Source of the DNA: Branchiostoma floridae
Taxonomy: Eukaryota > Chordata > Leptocardii > Amphioxiformes > Branchiostomatidae
Assembly: GCF_000003815.2 (NCBI RefSeq)
Contig: NC_049983.1
Coordinates: 7,011,784-7,075,783, forward strand
Direction: 5' to 3'
Length of the DNA stretch: 64,000 nt
Shown piece after piece: positions 10,829-21,746 of this stretch. The stretch's first letter is position 1. Every line of letters begins with the position of its first letter. The translations under genes were made by a program, and so were the position numbers. The notes beneath the pieces are model-generated. The model made no database searches. It was not told where the DNA came from and saw only the letters and a program-made list of their open reading frames with translations.

Positions 10829-12055
10829 TAAAGGCCCCCTCTCACTTGACGTGCGGCACGCTTGCGGCATTGCTGCGTTCGGAAACGCAGATGTACCGCC
10901 ACGGAACCTAGAGGTGCCGCAAGCAAACCTAGAGGTGCCGCAAGCAAACCCAGAAGTGCCGCAAGCAAGCGCGACGTTTTTTAAAAAGTTTAAAAATAAC
11001 GCAAGTGGCAAGATGCCGTAACAGTGCCGCAACAGTGCCGCAACGGTGCCGCAACAGTGCCGCCACCATGCCCCAAACAGTATCAAGGATATATTTTGCC
11101 TATTTTACACCAAGAATCAAAAGTAAACATCATTTTATCACCGAAAAACTATTTTAGATGCATTTCTAATAATTTTACAGTGGTTTTCGATCCAGTAAGA
11201 ACACTGCGAATTCCACAAAACGTACCTTGTATCCGTATTCAGAGTTAACTTAAAAATACATCTTTTGATTTATTTAATTGGAAGTAGGTCAGTATTTTAT
11301 ACTTGAAAACAAAAAATAAGTAACTGGTTTATCGATTAACCTACGGATGTAGAGAAAAAGATTATTGTGCAACGTTCAAAAATAATTTATTCATGTTGGA
11401 TGATAACGAGTTTGCGTTTGCGTTATAACGTTACAAGCTAATCATTGCTGGTAGCCTGCCGCCGATAAAATACAAAATTGCAGTCATTCAGACTCATGGG
11501 CCATATTTTTCTCACTTTTTACAAATATGATAGACTGAGACATTAATAGGCTGGCAAGCCATCCGCCGACAATGAAAATACTCCGCGTCATACAAAATAA
11601 GTATGAAATATCAAGCATTTTCATTTTAAAAATTTGCAAAATTGGTGAATAAACATATTAACATACATAATTACACATAACGTTACATGGTGCAAAACGT
11701 ACATGTCGATTCAAATCTGGTATATGGTTCGTGTCCGTTCATTTGGGTCATTTCCTTTACAGTAACAGTCGTTCAAGGTTATTTATAGCATATGTATCAT
11801 ATAATTCATTATCATAAGGGAAATCTTTTCATTATAAATCTCATTTTGGGGCATTCTCATCATTTTACAGTGATTTTTCATAAATTGACAACGCTGCAAT
11901 TGCCAATAACATGTTCATTTAGTTTAGAAACGCAACAGTGCCGCACGTCAGTGTGAGTGCAAGACAAAATCGGCGAAATTAACACAGCAGTGCCGCAGTG
12001 AACGAACGCAGCAATGCCGCAAGCGTGCCGCACGTCAAGTGAGAGGGGGCCTTTA
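10829..12055. mobile_element. 1.2 kb TA-flanked element with 51-bp perfect inverted repeats
   Basis: Positions 10831-10881 and 12003-12053 are perfect reverse complements over 51 bases, starting AAGGCCCCCTCTCACTTGAC. TA flanks both ends (10829-10830 and 12054-12055). Unoccupied paralogous copies at 9.71, 12.68 and 14.39 kb read TAGGCTAGC then TAGA, so the inserted unit and the TA duplication can be read directly. The left subterminal region holds three imperfect repeats of AGAGGTGCCGCAAGCAAAC. GTGCCGCAACA-type repeats follow. The AT-rich interior has no transposase frame. The right end shares CGGCGAAATTAACACA and GTGCCGCAGTGAACGAAC with family A MITEs. Confidence 0.85.
10917..11075 (+). repeat. 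GTGCCGCAA subterminal repeats
   Basis: Three roughly 21-bp units (ACCTAGAGGTGCCGCAAGCA type) at about 10907-10965 are followed by at least four GTGCCGCAACAG units at 11023-11062. Similar GCGGCAC/GTGCCGC words occur in the terminal repeat itself. Such arrays can be transposase binding sites, but that role is inferred. The open frames here are by-products of the repeat. Confidence 0.7.
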
Positions 12056-12849
12056 GATAACGATAGGTCATGGGACTTGTTATCAATTTTGGGGGGATTT
12101 GTTCACGCTGTGGGTTATGTGAGGCAGGAACATCAAGATTGACTCTCTGTCTGACCATAATCATAGGCTACAAGATGAAAAGAAGAACAATATTCTTAAT
12201 TATTAACTACAAGGTCACTACTGTGTTCCTTGACCTCACATACATTCTTGTCGCGACTTTTTTTACCAATGTGGTTCTTTCGTTGTGGTTGAATGAACAT
12301 AATAACATCTACAACAAGTAGTGTGATCCACCACTATTCGTAGGATATCATTATCACAACAGCTCTTTACTCCCCCATGATTGAACGGCAATGGAAATCT
12401 CCTTCCAGATTCCTCTCCTAAGAAGTGAACGACCTCTTCTTCTTTATTCAGATGATTGATTCACTTGCAGCAGTGAACGGTTGGTATGGTAAATAATTGC
12501 AGCTCCTGTACTTCTTAATCATTTGATAGATGAGGAAATAAGAAGGATATTCTCTAGTTGTGAACTGCCAGGCAACGTCTGGGTTCTTTGACCTGAAATA
12601 CGTTCTTTGTCACGGGGTTCGTTGACCTGATATACGTTCTTTGCCACGCAGTCTTGTAAGGGTCATGAGAGTAGGCTAGCTTAGACACACGATAGATGAT
12701 GAGGTTCGTTATCAATTTTCCAGGGGATTTGTTCACGCTGTGGGTTCTGCCAGGATAAAACATCAAGATTAGCTCTTTGCGTGACCACCGGCTGTGCAAA
12801 GATGGAATTAGGATAGTCAAGATATGCCATTGGATTGTTGTTGTTTATA

Positions 12850-13170
12850 ATGAATGAATGAAGTCCTTTATTGTACAATTTTGCCCAACCGAGATAAGTA
12901 CAGGTAAGAACAAAAAAGTATCACAAATCTTGTCGAACACAGAAGTTCGGCTTCTTTATGCCCCAGGGCTGATTGCAAGAACATGCTAGTAATGGGCATA
13001 CATGTTGCAATGGATACTTACCAACATCATTGTAAGATAAGAATATATTCAAATACTAGTGTTGGCTACATATGACTTGTCCGCTTCTTCTTCTAAGTTG
13101 AGGAGGACGAAGAGACCCATTTTAGGGTTTTAATTTGCAGGCTCTGAGATTTTAAGGGGAAAGAGGAAGT
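12850..13170 (-). mobile_element. LINE 3' end
   Basis: The minus strand ends CTCGGTTGGGCAAAATTGTA, CAATAAAGGACTT and a CATT repeat. The same end, CTCGGTTGGGCAAAGCTGTA, occurs on the plus strand at 53256-53275. Farther in, CAAATACTAGTGTTGGCTA is shared with the tail at 20.17 kb. No coding sequence is recognisable here. Confidence 0.7.
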
Positions 13171-13382
13171 TTGGACGTTGGTCAACAAGTCATCAACCTC
13201 TCCTACTCCTCAGAACGGTTGGTACAGTAAATAATTGCAGTTTCTGTAAATCATAATTATCGAATAGATGATGAAATAGGAACAATATTATCTAGTTGTT
13301 AACTGCAAGACCCACCTCTGGGTTCTTTGACCTGAAATAAGAACTGTCGAACATCTCAAACAAGAACTAACTTAAAGACTAT

Positions 13383-15320
13383 TCTATGTTACAATTTTAA
13401 GAACATTTATCCGTGCACAAAATAAAGCGCTTATTAACAAACTTTCGATCAGTCCTCTGATCCTTCTCATGTTGAAATGACCCAGAGCCTAGGTCACACA
13501 TCCGGAACAGAAGTGTGACGTCAGCAAAGGGTCAAAGGTGCTTGGCAGTCGGTATCGGCCCCCGTCTCTGTTGAGGGAATGTTGGTGGGCTCTGGTGTAG
13601 ATGGTCTCTTTTAGTCCCCTGAGAAAGTATTCCTAAGACTATTCTACTACGGGGGCTACCAGGACATGGCAACTGTACAAACAAACAAATATTTGCTGCT
13701 CTTGAAGCCTACATTTCCTCCACGAAACGGTTCTCCAGTTATACCACTCAGAGAAATCTATACTGTAGCTTCCAAACTGTTCCTTACCTGTATGTAGACT
13801 AGACCTCTGACCCCCTAGTTCCAACCTGTATGTCAAGTTTGTCTTATTTATGTTCTGCCGACAAATTCGAAGGTTTTGTCTGTAGGTTTAATCTTGTTGT
13901 TTCATTCGAAGCATACGTTATTCATTTGAGCTAATTATGTGTGGTTTGTGTTGGCGCACACTTTCAGCTAAAGGTGCGCTCTCACTGCACTCGCGTCAAG
14001 ATTTCGCCTCTGCGGGGTTCGTTTACTGCGTCACTGCTTTGCTATTTTCGCCGTTTTTTTATGATTTAGATATTGGCGTCATACGTAAAGGTATGACTTA
14101 GAAGACGACAAAATACACAAAAAGTAGGAAAATTCGTTCTTTATCACTGAAATTCGTTGAGCATCTTTCGAACCCAGCAGTGACGCAAGCTTGACGCAAG
14201 CTTGACGCAAGTGTGGTGAGAGTGCACCTTAAGCTGCCTGAGTTTGCTTTGTACTGCATGTCTGCAATCTTGATAAAATAGAATGAAATATTCTCTGTGA
14301 CCTGCCATTCGACTCCAGGGGTCCTTGCCCTGGTTTGCGCTCGCTGCCACACGTTTCTGTAAAGGTCACTAAAGTAGGCTAGCCTAGATACGGTAGGTGC
14401 TGAATTTCGTTATTAATATTTTGCTAGGAAAGGCAGGAGCATCAAGATTGACTCTCTGCCTCAACACCTGCTGCGCAAAGGTCAAATTACTGACGAATAT
14501 GGGATGATAATTGTTTTCCCGGCCATTCCAATTTCTGTTAATAACATTCTGACTGCAATCATCTTTTCTGTTTTTTTTTTGTCTCCGTATATAGACTTTC
14601 ACAGTGTTTTTATGTAACCTACGAAAACATATCAAATTGCTCAGGAGATTGCCATCTGGCTTGGGATCTTGCCAGATGTTTCCCAACCCATCGACTAATG
14701 ACAATTTGGGATAAAAACAAACTTTCTTGATGATCTACTAGTGGGAAACACAGCTGCCATAGCTCTCTCCTTCCTGTTTCCTCTAAAACGGGTTTTGAAA
14801 TTGGTATTCTACCTTGGGAACCAAACTTTTATCCAGTGCCGGCAGGGAATGTCAGAAGTGGCAAGTTATTGGGCATTGTAGGGCATGGGACATTTCTCTG
14901 TTCGGTGGCCAAGGCACATTTTTCCGGGCATCATACATGGGGAGTTTCGCAGTCTAGTTAGTTCGGCAAACTTATCTAAGTTCCAGCCAATCCACTGTAG
15001 ACTGGAACGAGTTTGAATATTTGACATTTGAGGAACCACCAAAAAGCCATAGCATAAACATAGAACTGTTCTTGAATGTAAATTCATCTGTGACGGTACA
15101 TAGGTAGTCAACATTATGTTGATATCGACTCCAAAGCACATTTGACCCATTGCTGACCCCACATTTCAGATCTGAATGGGTGTCATATGCTTTAGGTCAT
15201 TTTAACTTGATAAAGTTCAGAGGACTGATCGAAAGATTGTAGGTAAGCGCTTGTTGGAAAGCTTGTTGGCAATTTTGTGTACGGATATAAAGTCTAAAAT
15301 TGTAACATTATAGAACTTTT
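13383..15320. repeat. Inverted repeat pair spanning 1.9 kb
   Basis: The left arm 13383-13580 and right arm about 15110-15320 are diverged reverse complements. Shared words read in the right-arm direction: GATATCGACTCCAAAGCACA, TTTGACCCATTGCTGAC, TTAGGTCATTTTAAC, CAGAGGACTGATCGAAAG, TAAGCGCTT and AAAATTGTAACAT. No terminal target duplication was identified. The enclosed DNA includes a family A MITE and a copy of the local duplication. It could be a decayed TIR element or two opposed copies of one repeat. Confidence 0.6.
13969..14232. mobile_element. Harbinger-like MITE (family A, GCGTCA subfamily)
   Basis: The element 13972-14229 (258 bp) is flanked by TAA on both sides. Ends are AGGTGCGCTCTCACTGCACT and AGTGTGGTGAGAGTGCACCT. 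Where other copies have GCGGCAC, this one has GCGTCA/TGACGC, including TGACGCAAGCTTGACGCAAG near the right end. The interior GACTTAGAAGACGACAAAAT is the family core. It is non-coding. Confidence 0.85.
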
Positions 15321-16735
15321 CTTTGTATGTTTATGTAGTGCTATCTCTGTCCATTCTCTGCACTACAGCCTCGTCCGTCAGTCAATAGTGATCATGGTAA
15401 ATTCCTAATACTCATCTGCCTTTCAGAACATACTATGTCCTATGTCATATACGAGAACGATAGAACACATGAGATATGTTGGCTCTGTTAAAAAAGTTAT
15501 TTAATGTGGATCCACTTTTCTTTTGTACTTGTTTGTTTTCTCTGCTTATTCGGTAAATTTAGTCAATCGCTCATTTAGTCCCACTGCCATATTTGGTGCT
15601 CAAAAGGCCATGGCATTATCAATAATAGCGGTAACGTAGATACGAGAGGTCAGTATAGGCGCGATCAACTTTAAAGTATATCAGTGTAATTCTACACCAC
15701 ACCTTGTGCAAGACTGACTTTCTGACTGGGGATCTAATTCTTCACCTCTTGCTGTAAGATTACATTAGTCAAAAGAGATGATAATTATCCTTCCAGCTCT
15801 GCCATTTTCTGTAGATAGAGTTCCACACACGATCTCATACCTGCGTCATCTAACTTTTGATACCTGCGTCAAACGATCTTAAACTTTAGAAATCAATTCG
15901 AGTGTTTTCCTTGATTGTGCAAAAAATATGGTCCTAATTTCAAAGCACATATCAGTTGATTATCTTTTCCTAAGTGACAAAAATTGTTAAAAAAGTTCTA
16001 TCTTAAGGTTAGTCATCTAGCTTTGTCACTTTCTTGAATAACACTTAACAACAAGCATCTTGTTTTTGCTGTTCTTGAGTAGAAATCTATATTGATATGA
16101 AATCACTCTGAAAATTGATATCTGGCCATGTGGTCTTTTCTGTCAGACGTAAGAAACTTGATACTAGTAACATATTGCATCTTAAGTATTCTGTTTTCCT
16201 TTTGAACGAAGCGAGCAACTAGCACTTGTCAGTGTTTGTTTCTCTGATGCATGATACTTGGTTTGACTTATTTGGCTTATTTGCTTGGCGCTAGAATTAT
16301 GTTTTGGTAGGTCGGTAGCTTTCAAGATTCTGGCTTCGTTTTAACGGTTGTATCATATATCATGTTTATTACAATTACTTGCCCCGTGTATGATATACGA
16401 AAGAAAATAAACGGAGGTAGTGGCATGCATGTGCAGGAGGATGTAGTGGTCATTTGGTTATTCACTTCTTAAGAACTATTCTGCAGAACCGAAATTGTGA
16501 CAGCGGGTGGATTGTATCTGTTTGAATTGCATACACGGTAAACCACTTCATGTAAAACACACAATGTTTACGGAACAGTACACGTTCAGGGTGCATATCC
16601 GGGCAGATCTAATTGATACATTCACACCGGAAAGGTCCCCTATGCATTTCGAAAGGGCATTCTCGAAGAGTGGATCCCTCTCCAACCTTAATTTGAAATC
16701 TCCTCTCTAAGAAACATCGCTAACCGAAGCTAGAT
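15321..16735. other. No recognisable feature
   Basis: AT-rich, with only one short open frame (16507-16710) that shows no motif. No repeats could be assigned. Confidence 0.35.
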
Positions 16736-16737
16736 GT

Positions 16738-16815
16738 TTATTTTCACCTGAGTGAAGTGAGAAGTTTCATGATAATTGCCCTTTCCAAGGCCGGGGCACA
16801 ACTTCGAGCGTATTA
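16738..16815 (-). mobile_element. SINE body fragment
   Basis: Reverse complement of the conserved SINE middle: CACCTGAGTGAAGTGAG corresponds to the CTTCACTCAGGTG block, and GCCCTTTCCAAGGCCGGGGC to the GGAAAGG block. The tRNA-like head is not resolvable. Confidence 0.45.
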
Positions 16816-16834
16816 AGAGACAGGAATATGAAAA

Positions 16835-17350
16835 AAATGATTAACACCTTTATTGTACATGTACATACCCACTGGGTTCAGTACAGGTCACAACAAAGAT
16901 ACATGAAATATATACAATGAAACTTCAATACTCAAGAATCGTATTATACTACGTAAATTTGACTTCTTCTCGTTTCTTTGTGATAATGAAAATGTAAGAA
17001 CGGATATCATAAGGAATATAAATTTTTGTCTATATTACTAAGTTGTATGAAGTGGGGGAACATGGGTTCTATCAGTCTATGGAGTTCAGCTCTCTCTTTC
17101 TTGTACAAACTGCATTCTACTACAAAGTGATGTTCGTCTTCTAACTTATCTAGATTGCAGTGCTTACATATTCGTTATTCTAGAGGAGTGCGGTTATGTC
17201 TTTCGTTTTCAATGTGTAATTTGTGGCAACTGATTTGTAGTTTTGTGACGGCCGTCTTGTGCCGAATATTGTCAATATAGAAGCATGCGTCATACCGTGT
17301 CGCTCCAAAACGCACATCTGTTCTACCCCAACATGACGAACTGCTCATTG
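16835..17350 (-). pseudogene. Degenerate LINE C-terminal domain with an in-frame stop
   Basis: Read on the minus strand from about 17340, the frame gives a classic non-LTR retrotransposon C-terminus: RYDACFYIDNIRHK, then KLQISCHKLHIENERHNR, an in-frame TAA (17175-17177), and RICKHCNLDKLEDEHHF followed by VVECSLYKKERAEL. The Cys-x2-Cys, His and Cys spacing resembles the zinc-knuckle-like motif after the reverse transcriptase in such elements. The 3' end (16838-16885) has TGACCTGTACTGAACCC and TGTACAATAAAGGTGTT, like the tail at 53.28 kb. The reverse transcriptase and endonuclease regions are absent. It is a 5'-truncated, mutated copy. Confidence 0.8.
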
Positions 17351-17432
17351 TGACACTATTGTAGCTTGATGTACATTATGTAACCCCGACTACAATGTTC
17401 AGAGCGATGAAATGTGGTGAGTTTAGCTGCTG

Positions 17433-17745
17433 TTATCCTTTGACGCCTTTGATGTCGTTTAATGGCTGAAATATTGATGATAATGGGCCTTTGTTGATGT
17501 TACCTCTCAGAATGATTCCTTTCATGGCGACAGATGGTGGATAGGTGTGAGGACAATGTGCAAGGGTAATTAATGATAATAGACTTGGTGGTCTTTGTAT
17601 CTGTGCTTTGTTTGATCCACATGATGTGTAATGCTTTGGTAGCCCCATGTTTTGCCACGGACCGTTTCTTAGGCGAGGATTACATCACAAAGTTACATAA
17701 GTTACATCACAAAGTACTACAAAAGTTTCACAAGAGTGAGCAATG
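17433..17745. other. No recognisable feature
   Basis: Two overlapping opposite-strand frames of 71 codons without motifs. A short ACATCACAAAGTTACATAAG / TTACATCACAAAGT repetition occurs near 17684-17715. Confidence 0.3.
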
Positions 17746-17986
17746 CCATGATGGCAATGTGGTCTCGTGGTTAGAATCGTTGAATTAGAATCTTACGTTT
17801 GGAGGGAGGGGGGGTTGACTCCCTTACAGGCTCTAATTTTTGTCCATGGGAAAGGAGAACATGTTTCCTTACTCGACTTATGAATTTCAAAATTTAGTAT
17901 CTAGCGTTTATTAGATCTATTGGGTGGTACTCTATGGCTGGGATAAAGCTGGAGGTCCCGTGTTTGAGGAGAGCCACACCGAGTCT

Positions 17987-18002
17987 TACACGCTAAAGAT
18001 TT
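17987..18002. repeat. LINE target-site duplication, left copy
   Basis: TACACGCTAAAGATTT, identical over 16 bases to 19119-19134. It brackets the LINE exactly and defines both ends of the insertion. Confidence 0.9.
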
Positions 18003-19118
18003 TATTTATTTATTCGTTCGGCTGAGTGCGTACAGCCAGGGCTGCCCAACTAGCCATGGGCTATTGTCAAGGGCTAGCCCTGGGAGAGAATACATACATG
18101 TTAAATATAACAAATACAATTTTCTGCAATAAACACAGAATCATAAAATCACCAGCGTTAACTTACATTGTTTAAGCAAAACGGTTACAAAATTTACATT
18201 ATATACATATCTTTACAATCTGTACAAAAGAAATAGTTACATTAGTTCACAGAGAATGGGTCACCGAGTGAGAGCCAGGCTTTGGCCTTGAAGGATGATA
18301 TTGTGGGAGCTGTTTGTGTTTCGGGTGTGAGATTATTCCATAACTGAGTGGCTCTGTGGAAGAAGGTTTTCTGAGTTCTTGTGCTTTTGGGAAGTGGTAT
18401 TGACAAGTTGTTTCCATTTCTAAGAGGGTATCTGGATTGAATGGCTGATGATCTGGTAGTGGGAACGAGGTTGCAGAGGTGGGGTGGGCAGTGTCCATTC
18501 CTCAGTTTGAATAGGGCAGTCAGTGTGTGGAATTTGCGGCGAAAGGTGAGCGATGGAAGACCAAGGTGGGCGTAAACAGTACGATAGGAAGGGTAAGGAA
18601 ATCCGTGATGACCACTAATCACTCTGGCAACCCGGTACTGAACAGATTCGATGAGTTTTTCGTCGCGTTTGGTCAGGCCTGACCAAACGATGTCTGCGTA
18701 TTCCAGCACCGGTCTAGTCAAAGTTTTGTACAACTGTAGTAGTGTGGTCTTGGGGATTTTCTTCCGTAGAGAGCAGAGCATGCCGGCTGTACGTCTGGCC
18801 TTGTTTGTTGTAGCTTCAACATGGAGGGACCAGGTGAGTTTGTGAGTCATGGTCACGCCTAGGTGTTTGAAGCTGTAGACAATCTGTAGTGTGGTGCCGG
18901 CCAGGATGACTGGTGGGATCGTACGTGGGAGGGGGCGGGAAGTGAGGTACATGACCTTACACTTGTCTCCGTTGGCCTCGAGTTTCCAACATAGCAACCA
19001 GTCAGATACAGTGGCCAAATCCTTGTTGAGTGAGTCTGTAACGATGGAGATGGACCGATGGGATGTTGAGACTGAAGTATCATCAGCGAACAAGTTCGCC
19101 GCGCATGCAGTACATCTG
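18003..19118 (-). mobile_element. 5'-truncated LINE with AAAT tail
   Basis: A 1116-bp minus-strand insertion bounded by a perfect 16-bp target duplication. The 3' end (18003-18016) is an AATAAATAAATAAA tail. The 3' untranslated region carries AGGGCTAGCCCTTGACAATA and GGCTAGTTGGGCAGCCCTG, shared with the fragment at 3596-3748. The 5' end starts inside the reverse transcriptase just before the FADD motif. The intact frame and perfect duplication indicate this is the youngest LINE in the window. Confidence 0.9.
18242..19118 (-). CDS. Non-LTR retrotransposon reverse transcriptase, C-terminal part (5'-truncated)
   Basis: An uninterrupted frame of about 290 codons. Near its start is LFADDT, the catalytic Asp-Asp block (reverse transcriptase motif C), followed by NGDKCKVMYL (motif D region) and FKHLGVTM (motif E region). 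The thumb follows, with VLEYADIVWSGLTKRDEKLI and ESVQYRVARVISG, then RRKFHTLTALFKLRNG. The C-terminus contains FFHRATQLWNNLTPETQ and SSFKAKAW, a typical LINE ending. In this family the protein performs target-primed reverse transcription. This copy lacks the endonuclease, fingers and most of the palm, so it cannot encode an active enzyme. The first few codons upstream of position 19118 belong to flanking DNA. The clade is CR1/L2/Jockey-like at best. Confidence 0.88.
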
Positions 19119-19134
19119 TACACGCTAAAGATTT
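19119..19134. repeat. LINE target-site duplication, right copy
   Basis: TACACGCTAAAGATTT, identical to 17987-18002. Confidence 0.9.
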
Positions 19135-19264
19135 AACTCATGGTGAAAAAAAGCTATGTGCCTTTCCTAGTTTAAGTGGATCAAACGTATCAGTCTGGTA
19201 CTAAACTGGAGTGTTACACGTTAAGGCATTTTACCAGCCATGCGAAACAAATAGTATACATTCT

Positions 19265-19475
19265 GATAGAAGACTTATCTTTTACACATTCATCCAGTTA
19301 AACTTACCTACTGACGTTTCGATGCCCGTCAGACATTTTCCCAGAGCTTCTAACTGGAGTTCTGATTCTCGCAGCTATATGAACTTCTGTTCAAAGTTCT
19401 AAGGAATATGTCTGACAGGCATCGAAACATCAGCAGGTTAAATTAAATGGTTGTGTAAAAGAAAACTCAGCTATC
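19265..19475. repeat. Foldback (inverted repeat) sequence
   Basis: The left arm, about 19265-19333, and right arm, about 19409-19475, are reverse complements with mismatches. They share CTTTTACAC, TTTCGATGCC and GTCAGACA words. The right arm contains a small perfect hairpin core around TGTCTGACAGGCATCGAAAC. No target duplication or coding sequence is visible. Confidence 0.65.
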
Positions 19476-19479
19476 ATAT

Positions 19480-20040
19480 GGCCTACCAACCTAATGAATT
19501 TTTGGAGGTATACATTCATCAATGTCAATGATACAGGTGAAGGTATCCTACCTATCTCAGAATGGTACTTGTACATGCTGTTACCAAAATGAAATCACTA
19601 TAAAAAGACATAAAATGGGGTAAAGGCAGCACGAAACGTCCTAGACCTCCGTCTTTCATCACCCATAGGTCTTCATGATTCAACCGGCAATGGCACGGTA
19701 TCCGTGTGCTGTGAGTACACACGGGAAATCAGACGTCGGAAATGAACAAATGTATCGAACGAATCCGCAATTGATGACTTGAGCCACTTTGGGTTGGGAA
19801 AAAATGAAGGCTTACCTCGACTTTGGAAATGGAATTAAAGTCATTATTGAGTTACAACTGAGTTTTGAGGATCCATAATCCCTTTCATCAGCAAGGCCCT
19901 AACAAGATTCCGTGCACAGCTGACAATAACGCCCTGCAGGCGGTGACTTATGGATTTTCGTGCCTTCACACATGCCTGTGTATAAAGGTCTGGAAGCTAG
20001 GAAACTAGGGCTCTACGTGTGGCCAACCCATCCTGCATAC
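19480..20040. other. No recognisable feature
   Basis: No repeats or frames of note. Confidence 0.3.
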
Positions 20041-20059
20041 CTGAGTGCTAGTCAAAGAT

Positions 20060-20310
20060 ATAAAAAGAATAAGAAGTTTATTTGCAAGATCGTGGCCGAG
20101 GGCTAATTGCAAGTACATCGTAAACATAGTAGATATACAAGTGACAATGGACAGTTATGAACAATATTCTACTCTAATACTAGTGTTGGCTATTTCTAAA
20201 CAGGTTGGGTTTGACTTCTTTTTTGGAATCAGAGGAATACGAAAAGCCCCATCTTTTCTAAACTTTGTGGGTTCTGTGATTTCAGGAGAAAAGTGTCTTT
20301 CTGTTCGTTT
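20060..20310 (-). mobile_element. LINE 3' tail
   Basis: The minus strand ends TTGCAATTAGCCCTCGGCCA, then CTTGCAAATAAACTTC. CTAATACTAGTGTTGGCTA is shared with the tail at 13.06 kb. There is no coding remnant. Confidence 0.55.
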
Positions 20311-20349
20311 GTCAATGTGGGGAACTTGGGATATATAGTGTCTGTGCCG

Positions 20350-20426
20350 ACCCAAAATTGAAAATATTCTCTCAATAAAAAAAACTTTGGGTTGAAAATA
20401 TTCTCTCAATAAAAAAAACTTTGGGC
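20350..20426. repeat. 34-bp tandem duplication
   Basis: The unit TTGAAAATATTCTCTCAATA followed by an A run and CTTTGGG occurs twice, starting at 20358 and 20392. The copies are nearly identical, so the duplication is recent. Confidence 0.85.
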
Positions 20427-21742
20427 TGAATGACCTTAACAACAACTTCTTAGCACAACTACTTTATTGCAATACTTTATATTCCTGGGGTTTGTAAACT
20501 GTGCGAAACAAGATACAGAACGTTGTTATTCGCTGTGTGAAAAACACTGTCTCAAACTAGACTTTCCTGTTTCTAAACAACAACATGCTGGCCATGGTAA
20601 GATGGTAAGAAGAGTTCACGGCAGTGGTCAAATATGAGTGGCTATGTGACTGTTGAAAGATTGCAGTTTTGGAACATGTTTGTATGGTACAATAATGTTG
20701 TCACAAAGTCAATCCGTGAATGTTAATATTGGATGCTATAGGATCGATTTATATTAAGTACTATGCAACGAAATGGGTGGGAAAACTACTTTCCGTAACA
20801 GCTTTAAATTAGGCTGACTTTTTTCTCTACACGGTTGAATGGAAAAGAAAGCGTGCGTTGGTTAGGGTCTTTGATAAAAGAGTCCATCACGTCTTCTGTG
20901 CCAAACTATGTGCACAAAGTCACTTCAAAGTCACCGTTGCGTGAGGTATAACAGCTTCACATCAACAGACTGGGGACCAATTTTGAACTAGAAATAGTTA
21001 AGGGCACGTTAGTTTCTTCCAAAGCAGAGTTTTCGCCTTGAAATTGGTAGCTAAGTCTTGAATTCGATCCCCAGCCGAGTCATACCAACTACTTAATAAA
21101 TAGTACGCGTACTGCTTTCTCATGCTTAGCACTGGACATTTGGGAAAGAGTATGGGAGACTCAGATAAACAAATACCACTACCAGTAAACTTCCCCCCTG
21201 CTGTAACTATTACACAAAAGTTGTGTAATCATTACATGGTTTATTGACAGAAAACGGAGGTTAGCGCCGATCTAGGTACCATCTGGTGCGAGAAGGATTT
21301 AAACTAACTAACTTAGCTCCGTTTCCAAGCTTTAAAGTCCGTAAGATTAACGTGAACACGTTTCAACACACCTCATGAGTACCAGATTTCAAAGGTAAAC
21401 TGGATGAGACTTCGCGACAGCCAGTGGCGCCAGAGTTGCACTGTACCCGAATGTCAATAAACCGCGTTGTTATCGAGGGGATCCACCTTTCAGTTTTGCT
21501 TACTCTACTAAGTCTTCATGTGTTCACGCCTTTTATTAAAACTTGCAAGACCATAAGGTGAAGATGAAGTACTTATAGTCACAGACCGAAACCTTACAGC
21601 AGCCCTGTATGTCAGTCAGCAACGTAGTACCCGTTATTGCCGGCCCAGAGTTGCGCTTTATTGCATTTACCCTAGTTGCCCCCTACGCCTTGCTTATATC
21701 AAGTAAGCTTCAATATTAAGTGTCAAACCAAAACGTTTCACA
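20427..21742. other. No recognisable feature
   Basis: No open frame longer than 60 codons and no assignable repeat. Confidence 0.35.
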
Positions 21743-21746
21743 TTAA

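Larger units (their letters stand above)
9530..14490 (+). repeat. Locally duplicated block, about five partial copies
   Basis: Related segments occur at about 9540-9850, 10555-10830 plus 12056-12165, 12385-12830, 13205-13345 and 14333-14490. Shared blocks in order: TCAAGAAGTGAACGACCTCT, GGTTGGTATGGTAAATAATT, TAGTTGTGAACTGCCAGG, TTCGTTGACCTGA, ACGTTCTTTGCCA, TAGGCTAGC, GTTCGTTATCAATTTTCC and CATCAAGATTGACTCTCTG. Copies are in the same orientation and differ by many substitutions, so the duplications are not recent. One copy was later split by the element at 10831-12053. Confidence 0.7.
17750..19225 (+). mobile_element. tRNA-derived SINE interrupted by a LINE
   Basis: The head region ATGTGGTCTCGTGGTTAGAA and the body block GGAGGTCCCGTGTTTGAGGA with GAGCCACACC end at 17986. 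The SINE resumes after the LINE with ACTCATGGTG and TTTAAGTGGATCAAACG, which matches the GTGTGAGTGGATCAAA block of the SINE at 33.1 kb. It is highly diverged, with no clear B box. Confidence 0.6.

Noticed and set aside
19405-19435. Hammerhead ribozyme core of a Penelope-like element
   Set aside because: GAAAC is present, but the required CTGANGA core is not; the order is CTGACAG.
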